Assembly: GCF_000507185.2 (NCBI RefSeq)
Contig: NZ_AYTM02000002.1
Coordinates: 4,499,501 to 4,563,500 of the forward strand
DNA: 64,000 nt
Reading direction: 5' to 3'
Source of the DNA: Pseudomonas syringae KCTC 12500
Lineage (GTDB): Bacteria > Pseudomonadota > Gammaproteobacteria > Pseudomonadales > Pseudomonadaceae
In this document: piece after piece, positions 18,549 to 28,279 of the stretch
Numbering within the stretch: the stretch's first letter is position 1
Layout of the letters: each line of letters starts with the position of its first letter
Program-made: the position numbers and the translations under genes
The notes under the pieces: generated by a model
What the model was told of the DNA's origin: nothing
Seen by the model: only the letters and a program-made list of their open reading frames with translations
Databases searched by the model: none

Positions 18549-18716
18549 ATGTTGAGTCGAGTAGCAAAAATAGCGTTGTTCGCGATTGTACTGTCGTCGG
18601 TTTCCGGTTGCTGGCCGTTCTGGCCTGGTCCGGGTGGACATGGCGGTGGCGGTGGCGGTGGCGGGCATCATGAGGGCGGTGGCCCTGGTCCTGGCGGTCC
18701 TGGCCCGGGTCGCTGA
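18549..18716 (+). CDS. Small Gly/His/Pro-rich lipoprotein
   Basis: A 55-residue product not long enough for most ORF callers. It has a signal peptide with a lipobox LSSVSG-Cys21, then WPFWPGP, eight consecutive glycines, a His-His pair and Gly/Pro repeats to the end. The sequence is fully consistent with a lipid-anchored, natively unfolded periplasmic peptide. The His and Gly content could bind metal, but this is only a guess. A GAGAGTGA site precedes the ATG. Confidence 0.6.
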   Translation: MLSRVAKIALFAIVLSSVSGCWPFWPGPGGHGGGGGGGGHHEGGGPGPGGPGPGR

Positions 18717-18785
18717 GTCACCAGCGGGGCGGCGGCTTGCTGCCCGGTGTAGAGGGGCGGACTGACTGCAAGGGCGCGGCGGGTT

Positions 18786-19343
18786 CTACTCGTCGCGCCC
18801 TTCCATCATGATGCGCCTGAGGATCACGTACACCGCACCTGCACCGCCGTGTTTGGCCAGGCAGGAGCAAAAGCCCAGCACCTGCGAATGCTGACGCAGC
18901 CAGGTGTTGACGTGGCTCTTGATCATGGGTCGCTTGCCGTCCAGGCGTACCGCCTTGCCATGAGTGACGCGTACGCAGCGTATTTCCAGACGGGTCGCTT
19001 CAGCCAGAAATTCCCACAGCGTCTCACGCGCTACTTCCACGCTCATGCCATGCAAGTCCAGGCTGCCCTCGAAGCTGATCTGCCCGAGTTTGAGCTTGCG
19101 CATCTGACCTTCCTGCACGCCGTCACGCGACCAGCTCAGGACATCTTCAGGGCCGACATCGATCACGAATTGATCCGACAAGCCGTCGACGGTCACCGAG
19201 TCGGTGCGCACAGTTGCAGACTGGCGCAGGCGGGCGAGCATTTTTCGATCAGTCTTGGGTTTGCCGACATCGGCGTGTTCATGCTTGAGCGGCTTGACGC
19301 CGCGCGTCTCGCTTCTGAACAGGGAAAAATCGTCGTCTTGCAT
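18786..19343 (-). CDS. Smr-domain endonuclease-like protein
   Basis: A 185-residue protein with an N-terminal linker (1-90) and a C-terminal Smr domain. Signatures are LDLHGMSVEVAR near residue 97, VTHGKAVRLDG and the terminal KHGGAGAVYVILRR. SmrA/SmrB proteins act as nucleases on DNA or on collided ribosome-bound mRNA; which role applies here is not visible. It sits in the usual Pseudomonas neighbourhood between folE and prmB. Confidence 0.9.
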   Translation of the reverse strand: MQDDDFSLFRSETRGVKPLKHEHADVGKPKTDRKMLARLRQSATVRTDSVTVDGLSDQFVIDVGPEDVLSWSRDGVQEGQMRKLKLGQISFEGSLDLHGMSVEVARETLWEFLAEATRLEIRCVRVTHGKAVRLDGKRPMIKSHVNTWLRQHSQVLGFCSCLAKHGGAGAVYVILRRIMMEGRDE

Positions 19344-19388
19344 GAGGCCTCCGCGAAGGAGGCCATTCTAACCGCTCAGGCGAGGGGG

Positions 19389-19706
19389 TCAGTTGTGTTT
19401 TTTCATCAGATGCGAAGAGATGCTCAAGCCGCCGCCACTGCGCTGACGACGGCAGCGGCGCCACAGCCAGACGCCGATGTACAGCACCAGCAATCCGCCG
19501 ATGGCCACAAACGCCGCGCCGCCCGGGCTGGCATTGAGTTCGCCCAGCATTTGCGGATGAACCGTGAGGCTGGATGCACCGGCAATCGCCAGCAACAGGC
19601 CCGCGACCACAAGGAGCAGTGCGATCAGCGTGCCGATGCGTTTGCCCCAGTTGCCCTGACCCCTGGGGCGCAGGCGACGTGCATCGAAACCATCTGACGT
19701 TTTCAT
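19389..19706 (-). CDS. Hypothetical two-helix membrane protein
   Basis: A 105-residue basic protein with two predicted membrane helices (about 24-46, GTLIALLLVVAGLLLAIAG, and 64-83, AAFVAIGGLLVLYIGVWLW) separated by a short loop, and an Arg-rich C-terminal tail. No family is recognised. It lies 45 bp from smr on the same strand, so the two may share a transcript. Confidence 0.7.
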   Translation of the reverse strand: MKTSDGFDARRLRPRGQGNWGKRIGTLIALLLVVAGLLLAIAGASSLTVHPQMLGELNASPGGAAFVAIGGLLVLYIGVWLWRRCRRQRSGGGLSISSHLMKKHN

Positions 19707-19854
19707 GCCTTTTCCTCAACAGGTATCAGCTCAATGGAGTATCGGCGCTCTGACCCGGGGAAGGAGGGGTGGTTCCCGCCTCCGGGACGATCCATAACGG
19801 CACAGGATGGGCGGTTATGTGAGCGGTGTCACATGCTCCCTTACCCGTGCAGCT

Positions 19855-20445
19855 TCAAACAAGGTCTTTGGTCAGCGCCAGGGTGGCGAAGTTGTCGGCC
19901 ATGATTGCCATCTCGGTTCTGTGCACGACCTCTGCGCTGACCACGCCGTGCGGGCTCGGCAGGTCACGGGTTGCGCAGGCATCGTCGACCAGGGTGCAGC
20001 GATAACCGTAGTCCTTGGTGGCGCGAACCGTGGTGCTGATACTCGAATGGCTCATGAAGCCACAGACGATCAGGTCCAGGTGCCCGAGACTCTGCAGCAG
20101 CTCATGCAGTCCGGTGCCATTGAAAGCATTGGGCAGGCGTTTCTCGACCAGGTGTTCATCGCCCTGCGGCAACAGCTCCGGCACCAGTTCACCGCGCTCG
20201 CCATGTGGGTCGAACGGGCCGCCCACGGTGCCCAGATGGCGGATGTGAACGATCGGGCACTTGACCGCACGAGCCTTCTCGACCAGCCGGCCGATGTTGG
20301 CCATCGCTTCTCTGACGCCGGTCAGGGCCAGCGGGCCGCGGAGGTATTCTTTTTGCGCGTCGATGATGATCAGCGTCGCGTTACTCAGATGGGCGGGCGC
20401 ATGCACCCGGCCGCTGAGCTGAAACATGGTCTTTAAATCGGACAT
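19855..20445 (-). CDS. Isochorismatase-fold hydrolase-like protein lacking the nucleophilic Cys
   Basis: A 196-residue isochorismatase/nicotinamidase fold. The conserved Asp is in ATLIIIDAQKEYL and the Lys in VEKRLPNAF. In active cysteine hydrolases the next motif reads GxMSHxCxxTT; here it is GFMSHSSISTT, so the Cys position is Ser (codon AGT). The rest of the fold (TVRATKDYGYRCTLVDDACATRD) is intact, which argues against simple decay. It may have lost amide hydrolysis or use Ser or water. Divergent from prmB. Confidence 0.85.
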   Translation of the reverse strand: MSDLKTMFQLSGRVHAPAHLSNATLIIIDAQKEYLRGPLALTGVREAMANIGRLVEKARAVKCPIVHIRHLGTVGGPFDPHGERGELVPELLPQGDEHLVEKRLPNAFNGTGLHELLQSLGHLDLIVCGFMSHSSISTTVRATKDYGYRCTLVDDACATRDLPSPHGVVSAEVVHRTEMAIMADNFATLALTKDLV

Positions 20446-20706
20446 TCACGGGCTCCTTTGTGTGGGGCTTTTGCGACATTGTCCTCTGGCTGAAGCGTTC
20501 TGGGAATGGCAACCATCGCAGGCCACGGTTTTTATGGCCTGCAGGGCAGTTGAAGGAGGGGGTGGCTGGCGGTTTGCCTTGATGGCGGTAGACGAATCAT
20601 GGAAACTTCCCGGCCTATCGGGTACGAAGAATGCACGTTGTTCGTAACCAGACTGTTCACCGGGGCTCGTCTTACAGCAGTTCGTTGCCTTTCAAGGAGT
20701 TTGTCC

Positions 20707-21615
20707 ATGATCACTTCCCGTCTGCGTACCGTGCGCGACCATATACGCTGGGCCGTCAGCCGCTTTCACGAGGAAGACGTATTTTTCGGTCATGGCACCG
20801 ACAATGCCTGGGATGAAGCGCGGCAACTGGTGCTGGGGGCGCTGCACTTGCCTTGGGAAATTGCCGACAGCTACCTGGATTGCCGTCTGGAAGTCGACGA
20901 AATATCCGACCTGCAACGCTTGATCAAGCGGCGCATCGACGATCGTGTGCCAACCCCGTATCTGCTGGGCGAGGCCTGGTTCTGTGGCCTGTCGTTCATT
21001 GTCGATGACCGCGTGTTGATCCCGCGTTCGCCCATCGCCGAGCTGATCGAAGAGCGTTTCGCCCCTTGGCTGGCCGACGAACCGGCGCGGATTCTCGATC
21101 TGTGCACAGGCTCCGGTTGCATCGGTATCGCCTGCGCCGAGGTGTTTCCCGATGCCGAGGTGGCCCTGGCCGACCTGTCCTATGACGCACTGGAAGTGGC
21201 CAATCAGAACATCGAGCGTCACGGCATGGAGGATCGCGTCTACACCGTTCAGGGTGACGGATTCGATGGCCTGCCGGGTCAGCGCTTTGACCTGATCGTG
21301 TCCAACCCGCCTTATGTGGACGCCGAAGACTTTGCCGACATGCCCGACGAGTATCAGCATGAGCCGGAGTTGGCGCTGGCCTGTGGCAGCGATGGTCTGA
21401 ACCTGGTCCGCCGCATGCTCGCCCAGGCCGCCGATCATCTGAACGAGAAGGGCCTGTTGATCGTCGAGGTCGGCAATAGCCAGGTGCACGTGCAGGCGCT
21501 GTACCCGGAGGTCGATTTTGCCTGGCTGGACTTCCAGCGGGGTGGGCATGGTGTGTTCATGCTCACGGCAGAACAGTGCCGCGACCATCAGGCACTGTTC
21601 CAGTCGAAGGTTTGA
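20707..21615 (+). CDS. prmB: 50S ribosomal protein L3 glutamine methyltransferase
   Basis: A 302-residue HemK-family methyltransferase. The AdoMet motif [17 protein letters not shown] and the catalytic NPPY in [13 protein letters not shown] are intact. PrmB methylates a glutamine side chain of ribosomal protein L3. An AAGGAG site lies before the ATG at 20707; the longer frame from 20599 runs into promoter sequence. It is followed by a strong terminator and keeps the Pseudomonas neighbourhood with aroC nearby. Confidence 0.95.
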   Translation: MITSRLRTVRDHIRWAVSRFHEEDVFFGHGTDNAWDEARQLVLGALHLPWEIADSYLDCRLEVDEISDLQRLIKRRIDDRVPTPYLLGEAWFCGLSFIVDDRVLIPRSPIAELIEERFAPWLADEPARILDLCTGSGCIGIACAEVFPDAEVALADLSYDALEVANQNIERHGMEDRVYTVQGDGFDGLPGQRFDLIVSNPPYVDAEDFADMPDEYQHEPELALACGSDGLNLVRRMLAQAADHLNEKGLLIVEVGNSQVHVQALYPEVDFAWLDFQRGGHGVFMLTAEQCRDHQALFQSKV

Positions 21616-21650
21616 GGTCAAGAGCCGCGATAAGCGGCTGAGGCTGAGAC

Positions 21651-21682
21651 AAAAGGGAGGCTGATATCAGCCTCCCTTTTTT
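21651..21682. terminator. Bidirectional terminator after prmB
   Basis: A perfect 30-base palindrome (AAAAGGGAGGCTGAT and its complement) with A and T flanks. It ends prmB on the plus strand and can also serve the convergent gene at 21705. Confidence 0.92.
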
Positions 21683-21704
21683 ATCGGCTTTATCGGCGCG
21701 TCTT

Positions 21705-22508
21705 TTATCGGTGCGTTGCGATCCAGATCAGCAGGCCGGCCTGGAATACCGCGAAGGTCACCAGACAGGCAATCGTGAAGCGCAGGCCGCTGTCTTCACG
21801 CTTGTATTTGCTGACCCGGTCTTCATGCTGGCGTATCGTCACTTCTTGCTCGATCAGATTTTTCTCGGCCTTTTCCAGCATCTGCGAGGCTTCGAGAATC
21901 TCGATGATCTGCACCTTGTCGTTGTTCCAGGTGCTGTGCAGGTTGCCGACGTGTACATCCTTGATCGCGCCTTTCATGTGCTGGGCATCGGCATACGTCA
22001 CTTCAAAACCCAGAGTGCGCAGAAAGTGATCGCGACGCAGACGTGTGTCTTCGTTCAGACCGTCCTTGCTGGCCAGCGCCACGCCTTCAATCTTGTAGGA
22101 AGACCATCTTTTCTGCGCCCAATGCACCGCATGAGCAATCATGAAACGCCCGATACCGCGGTTCCATGGCTCGATCTGCAAGCCTGACTCGGGACCGAAG
22201 CGCACCATGCGTTTTTCGTGGTCGGCCCAGATATCCAGATGGTTCTGTTCCTTGCGGACCCGCTGACCTGGCAATTGCACCGTGATGCGCAGCAGGCTCA
22301 ATGCCTTGCTGTGCCGCTCGGCACGGCCGAACTGTACGAAGCGCAGAGGGCGGCCGCCGGTAGCACGGTCGGTGGGCAGTGGCGACAGACGCAGCATTTG
22401 AAAGCTTTCGGGCAGAACGTCTTCCCACGGCTGCGGGGGCACCGGCACTGCAACTTCTGCGCTGGCCGGTTCTGCGAGGGTTTCAGTCATGGTAGTTGCG
22501 TCTGTCAT
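21705..22508 (-). CDS. Membrane-anchored protein with a GNAT-like core
   Basis: A 267-residue protein. Residues 1-50 are Pro/Ala-rich. Residues 60-190 look like an acetyltransferase fold: EPWNRGIGRFMIAHAVHW resembles the GNAT acetyl-CoA loop (G-x-G-x-x-h-h), and LRRDHFLRTLGFEV resembles the Tyr/Phe-x-x-x-GF end motif. Residues 200-240 form a coiled coil and 243-263 a single C-terminal membrane helix (FTIACLVTFAVFQAGLLIWI). It would be a tail-anchored enzyme-like protein facing the cytoplasm. I recognise no named family. The ATG at 22508 has an AAGGACA site. Confidence 0.75.
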   Translation of the reverse strand: MTDATTMTETLAEPASAEVAVPVPPQPWEDVLPESFQMLRLSPLPTDRATGGRPLRFVQFGRAERHSKALSLLRITVQLPGQRVRKEQNHLDIWADHEKRMVRFGPESGLQIEPWNRGIGRFMIAHAVHWAQKRWSSYKIEGVALASKDGLNEDTRLRRDHFLRTLGFEVTYADAQHMKGAIKDVHVGNLHSTWNNDKVQIIEILEASQMLEKAEKNLIEQEVTIRQHEDRVSKYKREDSGLRFTIACLVTFAVFQAGLLIWIATHR

Positions 22509-22641
22509 AAGGGTGTCCTTTCCTGGGCCTTGCCCCGGGGCACGTTTGCCGGGGCATAAAGGTGCCGAAACACTAAGGTGCCGGAACACAGGGCCAGCAC
22601 ATTGCTATCGGCCAGATTCGCCAGGACTGAAGGACTTTTAA

Positions 22642-23670
22642 CTAGCGCGCGTCAGATCTTTTTTCCGGGTGCGGCAGCGCCTTGATGAAGCTCAGGATCC
22701 GCTCGGTCACTTCGCTGGCCAGCGGTTGGGTCGGATTGCGGTAGGAGAGCAGTTGCTGCTGCAAATCGTCCGGGACGATGCGCAGTACATGATTCATGCC
22801 GTCGATCAGGGCCAGTTGGGCATCCGGTTTGGCTTTCTGCAGCAGCAGGGCGTCACCCACACCGACCTGAATGTCGTTGCGACCCTGAACGATCAGCGCC
22901 GGAATGTGCAAAGCACCGAAAGCCGCCGCCGGGTCCTGGCGGAACAGCGAGATCAGGTAAGGCTGGACACTGGGGCGGAAGACCACTTCCAGCTCGGCGG
23001 GCACGTTGTCATCGGTCTTGCCGGCCTTGAGTTCGTCGAGCAACTGATCGCTGCGCTGCAGCAGGTCCGGTGGCAGGCGCTCCTGAAACTGTTCGCGCAG
23101 GACCTGATCCACCGGTCGTCCGGTGCCGGCCACGGAAATCAGTGCCGCTGCACCTACCTTTTCAGCCGCCAGCGTCGCCACCAGCGCACCTTCGCTGTGG
23201 CCCAACAGAATCAGCTGGCCCAGGCGCGGGTTGGCTTTCAGCGCTCTGGCCCAGAGCTGCACATCGGCCACGTAGCGCTCGACGCTCAGGTTGCGTTCAT
23301 CCGGTGTAACCGCCTTGCTGGCCGCTACGCCGCGTTTGTCGTAGCGCACGCTGGCGATATTGTTGCTCGCCAGGATCACCGCCAGGCGTTTCATGCTGTC
23401 GTTGCGTCCACCTTCCGGGTTGTTGCCGTCGCGGTCAGTGGGGCCGGAACCGGCGACGATCAGCACCACCGGCACCGGTTTGTCGGAACGCGGCATGAGC
23501 AGCGTGCCGTACAGCTTGCCGTTTTCGGTGTCCACGCTTATCGGTCGCTGCACCGCGCTGGGCGCCGCAGCGCTGGCGGTTGCGGCGGCCAGACTCAGGA
23601 TCAGGGTTATCGGCAGGGCCAGCAGACGCAGCGCATTGGGAACTCGAAGCAGGGAAATACCGGATAACAT
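22642..23670 (-). CDS. Exported alpha/beta-hydrolase
   Basis: A 342-residue hydrolase with an N-terminal signal peptide (LLALPITLILSLAAATASAA). The nucleophile elbow is LLGHSEGALVA, the acid is in VQGRNDIQVG and the His in GMNHVLRIV. The oxyanion region IVAGSGPTDRDGNNP is typical of the BAAT/peptidase S9-like branch. It likely hydrolyses an ester or amide in the periplasm. The ATG at 23670 matches a normal signal sequence; the frame continues far upstream only as antisense of aroC. Divergent from aroC. Confidence 0.88.
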   Translation of the reverse strand: MLSGISLLRVPNALRLLALPITLILSLAAATASAAAPSAVQRPISVDTENGKLYGTLLMPRSDKPVPVVLIVAGSGPTDRDGNNPEGGRNDSMKRLAVILASNNIASVRYDKRGVAASKAVTPDERNLSVERYVADVQLWARALKANPRLGQLILLGHSEGALVATLAAEKVGAAALISVAGTGRPVDQVLREQFQERLPPDLLQRSDQLLDELKAGKTDDNVPAELEVVFRPSVQPYLISLFRQDPAAAFGALHIPALIVQGRNDIQVGVGDALLLQKAKPDAQLALIDGMNHVLRIVPDDLQQQLLSYRNPTQPLASEVTERILSFIKALPHPEKRSDAR

Positions 23671-23811
23671 CGCAAGGCCATCATTGGGGGAGTCACGCTT
23701 GGACGCACGCGGTGACAGAAGGTTCGAGGATGAACTGAACCGCGAGCCTGCGTATACTGGCGCGCTTGGTTTAACGATCTGGTTTTTTGGCTGATTTTTC
23801 GGAGCGCCCGC

Positions 23812-24903
23812 ATGTCCGGCAACACTTTCGGCAAGCTGTTCACTGTCACCACCGCCGGCGAAAGCCACGGCCCGGCGCTGGTCGCTATCGTCGACGGCTG
23901 CCCGCCCGGGCTGGAACTGGACCTGCAAGACCTGCAGCGCGACCTCGACCGGCGCAAGCCGGGCACCAGCCGCCACACCACGCAGCGTCAGGAGGCCGAT
24001 GAAGTCGAGATTCTGTCGGGTGTCTTCGAGGGCAAGACCACCGGTGCGTCCATCGGCCTGCTGATCCGCAACACCGATCAGAAATCCAAGGACTATTCGG
24101 CGATCAAAGACCTGTTCCGCCCGGCCCACGCCGATTACACCTATCACCACAAGTACGGCATCCGCGACTACCGCGGTGGCGGACGCAGTTCGGCAAGGGA
24201 AACCGCCATGCGTGTGGCTGCAGGCGCGATTGCCAAGAAGTACCTGGCAAGCCAGGGCATCGTCATTCGCGGCTACATGAGCCAGTTGGGCCCGATCCAG
24301 ATCCCGTTCAAGACCTGGGATTCGGTAGAGGACAATGCGTTTTTCTGCCCCGACCCTGACAAGGTGCCGGAACTGGAAGCCTACATGGACCAGTTGCGAC
24401 GCGATCAGGACTCGGTCGGTGCGAAAATTACCGTGGTCGCAGAAGGCGTAATGCCGGGTCTCGGTGAGCCAATCTTCGATCGTCTGGACGCTGAACTCGC
24501 CCATGCGCTGATGAGCATCAACGCGGTCAAGGGCGTGGAAATCGGTGCCGGTTTCGACTGCGTTGCCCAGCGCGGCACCGAGCACCGCGACGAGATGACG
24601 CCACAGGGTTTCCTGTCCAATCACGCGGGCGGCATTCTCGGCGGTATTTCCTCCGGCCAGCCGATCATCGCGCATCTGGCGCTCAAGCCGACCTCAAGCA
24701 TCACCACGCCAGGGCGTTCGATCGATGTCGATGGCAACGCCGCCGACGTCATCACCAAGGGTCGGCATGACCCGTGTGTCGGCATCCGTGCCACGCCGAT
24801 TGCCGAGGCAATGATGGCCATCGTTCTGCTCGATCACTTGTTGCGTCATCGCGGTCAGAACGCCGACGTCAGCGTCAACACACCTGTGCTGGGGCAGGTG
24901 TAA
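23812..24903 (+). CDS. aroC: Chorismate synthase
   Basis: A 363-residue FMN-dependent enzyme for the last step of the shikimate pathway, making chorismate from EPSP. The signature segments [32 protein letters not shown] and [20 protein letters not shown] are intact, and the C-terminal [18 protein letters not shown] ends normally. It is followed within 31 bp by an MFS carrier, keeping the Pseudomonas order aroC-MFS-mtnBDC. Confidence 0.98.
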   Translation: MSGNTFGKLFTVTTAGESHGPALVAIVDGCPPGLELDLQDLQRDLDRRKPGTSRHTTQRQEADEVEILSGVFEGKTTGASIGLLIRNTDQKSKDYSAIKDLFRPAHADYTYHHKYGIRDYRGGGRSSARETAMRVAAGAIAKKYLASQGIVIRGYMSQLGPIQIPFKTWDSVEDNAFFCPDPDKVPELEAYMDQLRRDQDSVGAKITVVAEGVMPGLGEPIFDRLDAELAHALMSINAVKGVEIGAGFDCVAQRGTEHRDEMTPQGFLSNHAGGILGGISSGQPIIAHLALKPTSSITTPGRSIDVDGNAADVITKGRHDPCVGIRATPIAEAMMAIVLLDHLLRHRGQNADVSVNTPVLGQV

Positions 24904-24933
24904 TGCACGCCGTCACGGTTGCGGACTGCTAGC

Positions 24934-26097
24934 GTGGCACAACCTGCCGGCGGACAGCTGCCTTACTGGCGGCTGTCCGGGTTCTACGTATGCTATTTCG
25001 CCTTGCTGGGCCTGTCGGCGCCTTTCATGGCCCTTTACCTGCATCATCTGGGTTTTTCCAGCGCACGGATCGGCGAGCTGGTCGCCATTCCAATGCTGAT
25101 GCGCTGCGTCGCGCCCAATCTCTGGGGGTGGCTGGGTGATCACACCGGTTGGCGTCTGACCATTGTGCGGTCTGGCGCCATCTGCACGTTGCTGGCGTTT
25201 TCGCTGATCCTGGTCGAAAAAAGCTATGCCTGGCTGGCGATGGTCATGGCGCTCTATGCGTTCTTCTGGCACGCCGTCCTGCCGCAGTTCGAAGTCATCA
25301 CCCTCGCACACCTGCAAGGCCAGACCTCGCGTTACAGCCAGATCCGCCTGTGGGGCTCGATCGGTTTCATTCTGGCCGTCGTGGTGCTGGGGCGGGTATT
25401 CGAATGGTTCAGCCTGGACCTGTTTCCCTACATCGCGCTGGCGATCATGTCCGGTATCGTTGTCAGCAGCTGGTGGGTGCCGAATGCGCATCCCGCACCG
25501 TCGAGCCGCGAAGCCGGGTCGGGCGGTTTTCTCAGGCAACTGGCGCGCCCCGGTGTATGGGCGTTCTACCTCAGTGTCGCGCTGATGGTGCTCAGCCATG
25601 GCCCGTATTACACCTTCTTGACCCTTCACCTCGAAGAACTCGGTTACAGCCGCGGCCTGATCGGCGTGCTATGGGCGGTCGGCGTGGTGGCTGAAGTGCT
25701 GATGTTCATGGTCATGAGCCGGATTCTGCAGCGCTTTACCGTGCGCCAGGTACTGTTCGCCAGCTTCCTGCTGGCCGCATTGCGCTGGCTGCTGCTGGGC
25801 CTGTTTGCCGATCACCTCACCGCACTGCTGATTGCCCAAGTGATGCACGCCGCCACGTTCGGCAGCTTTCACGCCGCTGCCATTCATTTCGTGCAAAGTA
25901 GCTTCGGTCCGCGTCAACAAGGTCAAGGGCAAGCGCTTTATGCCGCCTTGTCCGGGGTCGGCGGGGCGTTAGGCGCTCTGTATTCCGGTTACAGCTGGAA
26001 CGCGCTGGGGCCGACCTGGACCTTTGCCATTGCCAGCCTTGCAGCGTTTGCCGCTGCCGTCATGATTGTCACACCCAAGAAAGAGGAAGGTGTATGA
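24934..26097 (+). CDS. MFS transporter (phenylpropionate-permease-like)
   Basis: A 387-residue 12-helix major facilitator carrier. The N terminus WRLSGFYVCYFALLGLSAPF and the loop WGWLGDHTGWR fit the MFS_1-like/HcaT group. Start options are GTG 24934 or TTG 24919, neither with a strong ribosome binding site; GTG is taken. The stop overlaps the mtnB start by four bases (ATGA), which suggests translational coupling and a role with the methionine-salvage genes, possibly in transport of a sulfur metabolite; this is inference. Confidence 0.88.
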   Translation: MAQPAGGQLPYWRLSGFYVCYFALLGLSAPFMALYLHHLGFSSARIGELVAIPMLMRCVAPNLWGWLGDHTGWRLTIVRSGAICTLLAFSLILVEKSYAWLAMVMALYAFFWHAVLPQFEVITLAHLQGQTSRYSQIRLWGSIGFILAVVVLGRVFEWFSLDLFPYIALAIMSGIVVSSWWVPNAHPAPSSREAGSGGFLRQLARPGVWAFYLSVALMVLSHGPYYTFLTLHLEELGYSRGLIGVLWAVGVVAEVLMFMVMSRILQRFTVRQVLFASFLLAALRWLLLGLFADHLTALLIAQVMHAATFGSFHAAAIHFVQSSFGPRQQGQGQALYAALSGVGGALGALYSGYSWNALGPTWTFAIASLAAFAAAVMIVTPKKEEGV

Positions 26098-26708
26098 GCC
26101 GCGAACAATTGAGCCTGGAGATCATCGAAGCCGGGCGTTTTCTGTATGGCCGAGGCTGGTCGCCTGCCACTAGCAGCAATTATTCCGCGCGCCTTTCTGC
26201 CAGCGAGGCGCTGTTGACCGTATCCGGCAAGCACAAGGGCCAGTTGGGCCCTGACGATGTGCTGGCCACCGATCTGGCTGGCAATAGCCTGGAGCCGGGT
26301 AAAAAGCCGTCTGCCGAAACCTTGCTGCATACCCAGTTGTACAGCTGCAGGCCGCAGGTCGGTGCCGTGCTGCACACCCACTCGGTGAACGCGACGGTGT
26401 TGTCGAGGCTGACCACGGCCGATCATCTGGTGTTCGAGGATTACGAGCTGCAAAAGGCCTTTAGCGGCGTGGTCACTCATGAGTCGCAGGTCGTGGTGCC
26501 GATTTTCGACAACGATCAGGACATTGCCCGTCTCGCGGCAAAGGTGCAGCCTTGGCTGGACACCCATCCCGAGTGCGCCGGCTACCTGATCCGCGGTCAT
26601 GGTCTCTACACTTGGGGGGCAAAAATGAGCGATGCCTTGCGCCAGATCGAAGCGTTCGAGTTCCTGTTCGAGTGCGAACTGAAAATGCGCGCGGTCTTGA
26701 ACCGCTGA
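26094..26708 (+). CDS. mtnB: Methylthioribulose-1-phosphate dehydratase
   Basis: A 204-residue class II aldolase-fold enzyme of methionine salvage. Zinc ligands are in LHTHSVNATVL and the later RGHGLYTWG. It dehydrates methylthioribulose-1-phosphate to the diketone phosphate used by MtnC. It overlaps the MFS gene by four bases and precedes mtnD and mtnC in the usual pseudomonad order. Confidence 0.96.
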   Translation: MSREQLSLEIIEAGRFLYGRGWSPATSSNYSARLSASEALLTVSGKHKGQLGPDDVLATDLAGNSLEPGKKPSAETLLHTQLYSCRPQVGAVLHTHSVNATVLSRLTTADHLVFEDYELQKAFSGVVTHESQVVVPIFDNDQDIARLAAKVQPWLDTHPECAGYLIRGHGLYTWGAKMSDALRQIEAFEFLFECELKMRAVLNR

Positions 26709-26788
26709 CAACGTCTTGCCAAACCAGCCTGTAAGCCTGACCGGCCTGTAAAAGCCGGAAGGCGTTGCACCAAACCGAGGATTCACGC

Positions 26789-27334
26789 ATGAGCAGCCTG
26801 TCCGTTTATCACGTTTCAAGCCCTGATATACCCAACAAGGTGCTGACCCATCTGGAAGACATCGCGTCGACGCTGGCCGAGCATGGCGTGGCGTTCGACC
26901 GCTGGGAGGCCGCCACGCCGATCACTCCCGGTGCCAGTCAGGAAGAGGTGATCAGCGCCTATCGCACCCAGATTGACAGGCTGATGAGCGAACGCGGTTA
27001 TGTCACCGTGGATGTCATCAGTCTCAACAGCGATCACCCGCAAAAAGCCGAATTGCGCGCCAAGTTTCTTGAAGAGCACCGCCACGGCGAAGACGAAGTA
27101 CGCTTTTTCGTCGCCGGGCGGGGCTTGTTCACCTTGCACATCGACGATTATGTGTACGCCGTGCTGTGCGAAAAGAACGATCTGATTTCCGTACCGGCCG
27201 GCACGCGGCACTGGTTCGATATGGGCGAGAACCCGCACTTCGTTGCCATCCGCCTGTTCAATAATCCGGAAGGCTGGGTAGCAAACTTTACCGGTGAAGA
27301 CATTGCTGGCCGTTTTCCGCGGCTTGAAGACTGA
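26789..27334 (+). CDS. mtnD: Acireductone dioxygenase
   Basis: A 181-residue cupin enzyme. The metal ligands His, His, Glu and His are in [14 protein letters not shown] and [13 protein letters not shown]. It oxidises the acireductone to the 2-keto acid of methionine plus formate (Fe form), or takes an off-pathway route with Ni. The ATG at 26789 matches the family start [13 protein letters not shown]; the earlier frame from 26765 is a leader. Located between mtnB and mtnC. Confidence 0.96.
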   Translation: MSSLSVYHVSSPDIPNKVLTHLEDIASTLAEHGVAFDRWEAATPITPGASQEEVISAYRTQIDRLMSERGYVTVDVISLNSDHPQKAELRAKFLEEHRHGEDEVRFFVAGRGLFTLHIDDYVYAVLCEKNDLISVPAGTRHWFDMGENPHFVAIRLFNNPEGWVANFTGEDIAGRFPRLED

Positions 27335-27350
27335 CAGGAGCCCCATTCTG

Positions 27351-28034
27351 ATGCCCATCAAAGCTATCCTCACGGATGTCGAAGGCACCACCAGTGCAGT
27401 GAGTTTCGTTTTCGACGTGTTGTTTCCGTTCGCCAGAAAGCACTTGCCCGCATTCGTTCGTGAAAATGCCGAGCAACCGGCTGTGGCGCAGCAGCTGCAG
27501 GCGGTGCGTGACCAGGCCGGTGAGCCTGACGCTGAGGTCGAGCGCGTCATTGCAATATTGCTGGAATGGATCGCCGAAGATCGCAAGGCCACGCCGCTCA
27601 AGGCTCTGCAGGGGATGGTCTGGGAGCAGGGCTACAACGCCGGACAGCTCAAGGGCCATGTTTATCCGGATGCTGTCGATGCCTTGAAGCACTGGCATCA
27701 ACAGGGTTACCGGCTTTACGTTTATTCCTCGGGCTCGATTCAGGCTCAGCAATTGATTTTCGGCTGTTCCGAGGCAGGCGATCTGTCCGGCCTGTTCAGT
27801 GGTTACTTCGATACGACGTCCGGCCCCAAGCGCGAAGCGCAGTCCTACCGGACCATTGCGCAGGCAATGGACTGTCCTGCCGAGGACATTCTGTTCCTGT
27901 CGGATATCGTCGAAGAGCTCGATGCTGCAAAGGCCGCCGGCATGGCCACCTGTGGTCTTGCGCGTGATGGCGGGGCGCTTGCCGGGCACACGTATGTGGC
28001 CAGTTTTGCGCTTATCGATCCAGCCTCTTTCTAG
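27351..28034 (+). CDS. mtnC: Enolase-phosphatase E1
   Basis: A 227-residue HAD-superfamily enzyme that enolises and dephosphorylates the diketone phosphate to acireductone. HAD motif I is modified to [14 protein letters not shown] as in E1 enzymes, motif II is [13 protein letters not shown] and motif IV lies in [14 protein letters not shown]. The ATG at 27351 is chosen from the family N terminus [14 protein letters not shown]. It ends the MFS-mtnB-mtnD-mtnC unit. Confidence 0.96.
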   Translation: MPIKAILTDVEGTTSAVSFVFDVLFPFARKHLPAFVRENAEQPAVAQQLQAVRDQAGEPDAEVERVIAILLEWIAEDRKATPLKALQGMVWEQGYNAGQLKGHVYPDAVDALKHWHQQGYRLYVYSSGSIQAQQLIFGCSEAGDLSGLFSGYFDTTSGPKREAQSYRTIAQAMDCPAEDILFLSDIVEELDAAKAAGMATCGLARDGGALAGHTYVASFALIDPASF

Positions 28035-28279
28035 AAAACTCCCGCCTGCTGTGCGCGGCATCGTCCTGATGCCGCTGCATCGAAGTCCAACGCTTAAACA
28101 CTTATTTTGTAAGGCATTTCCTGCTTTTTGGTGAGCGATTGCCTGGTCGAAAGTACGTTGAATCTGTTTGTTCTGTTCGCCGTTTTTCAACGTGATTATT
28201 CGTGTAAGTTCTGCGCCATCGTCAACGGGGTCACGGTCAACACCTGTACCGATTTCCCGGCGAAGAAGGAGCGGCAGCG

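Noticed and set aside
23671..24675. Minus-strand extension upstream of the alpha/beta hydrolase
   Set aside because: It is antisense to aroC, and the hydrolase already has a normal signal peptide from 23670.
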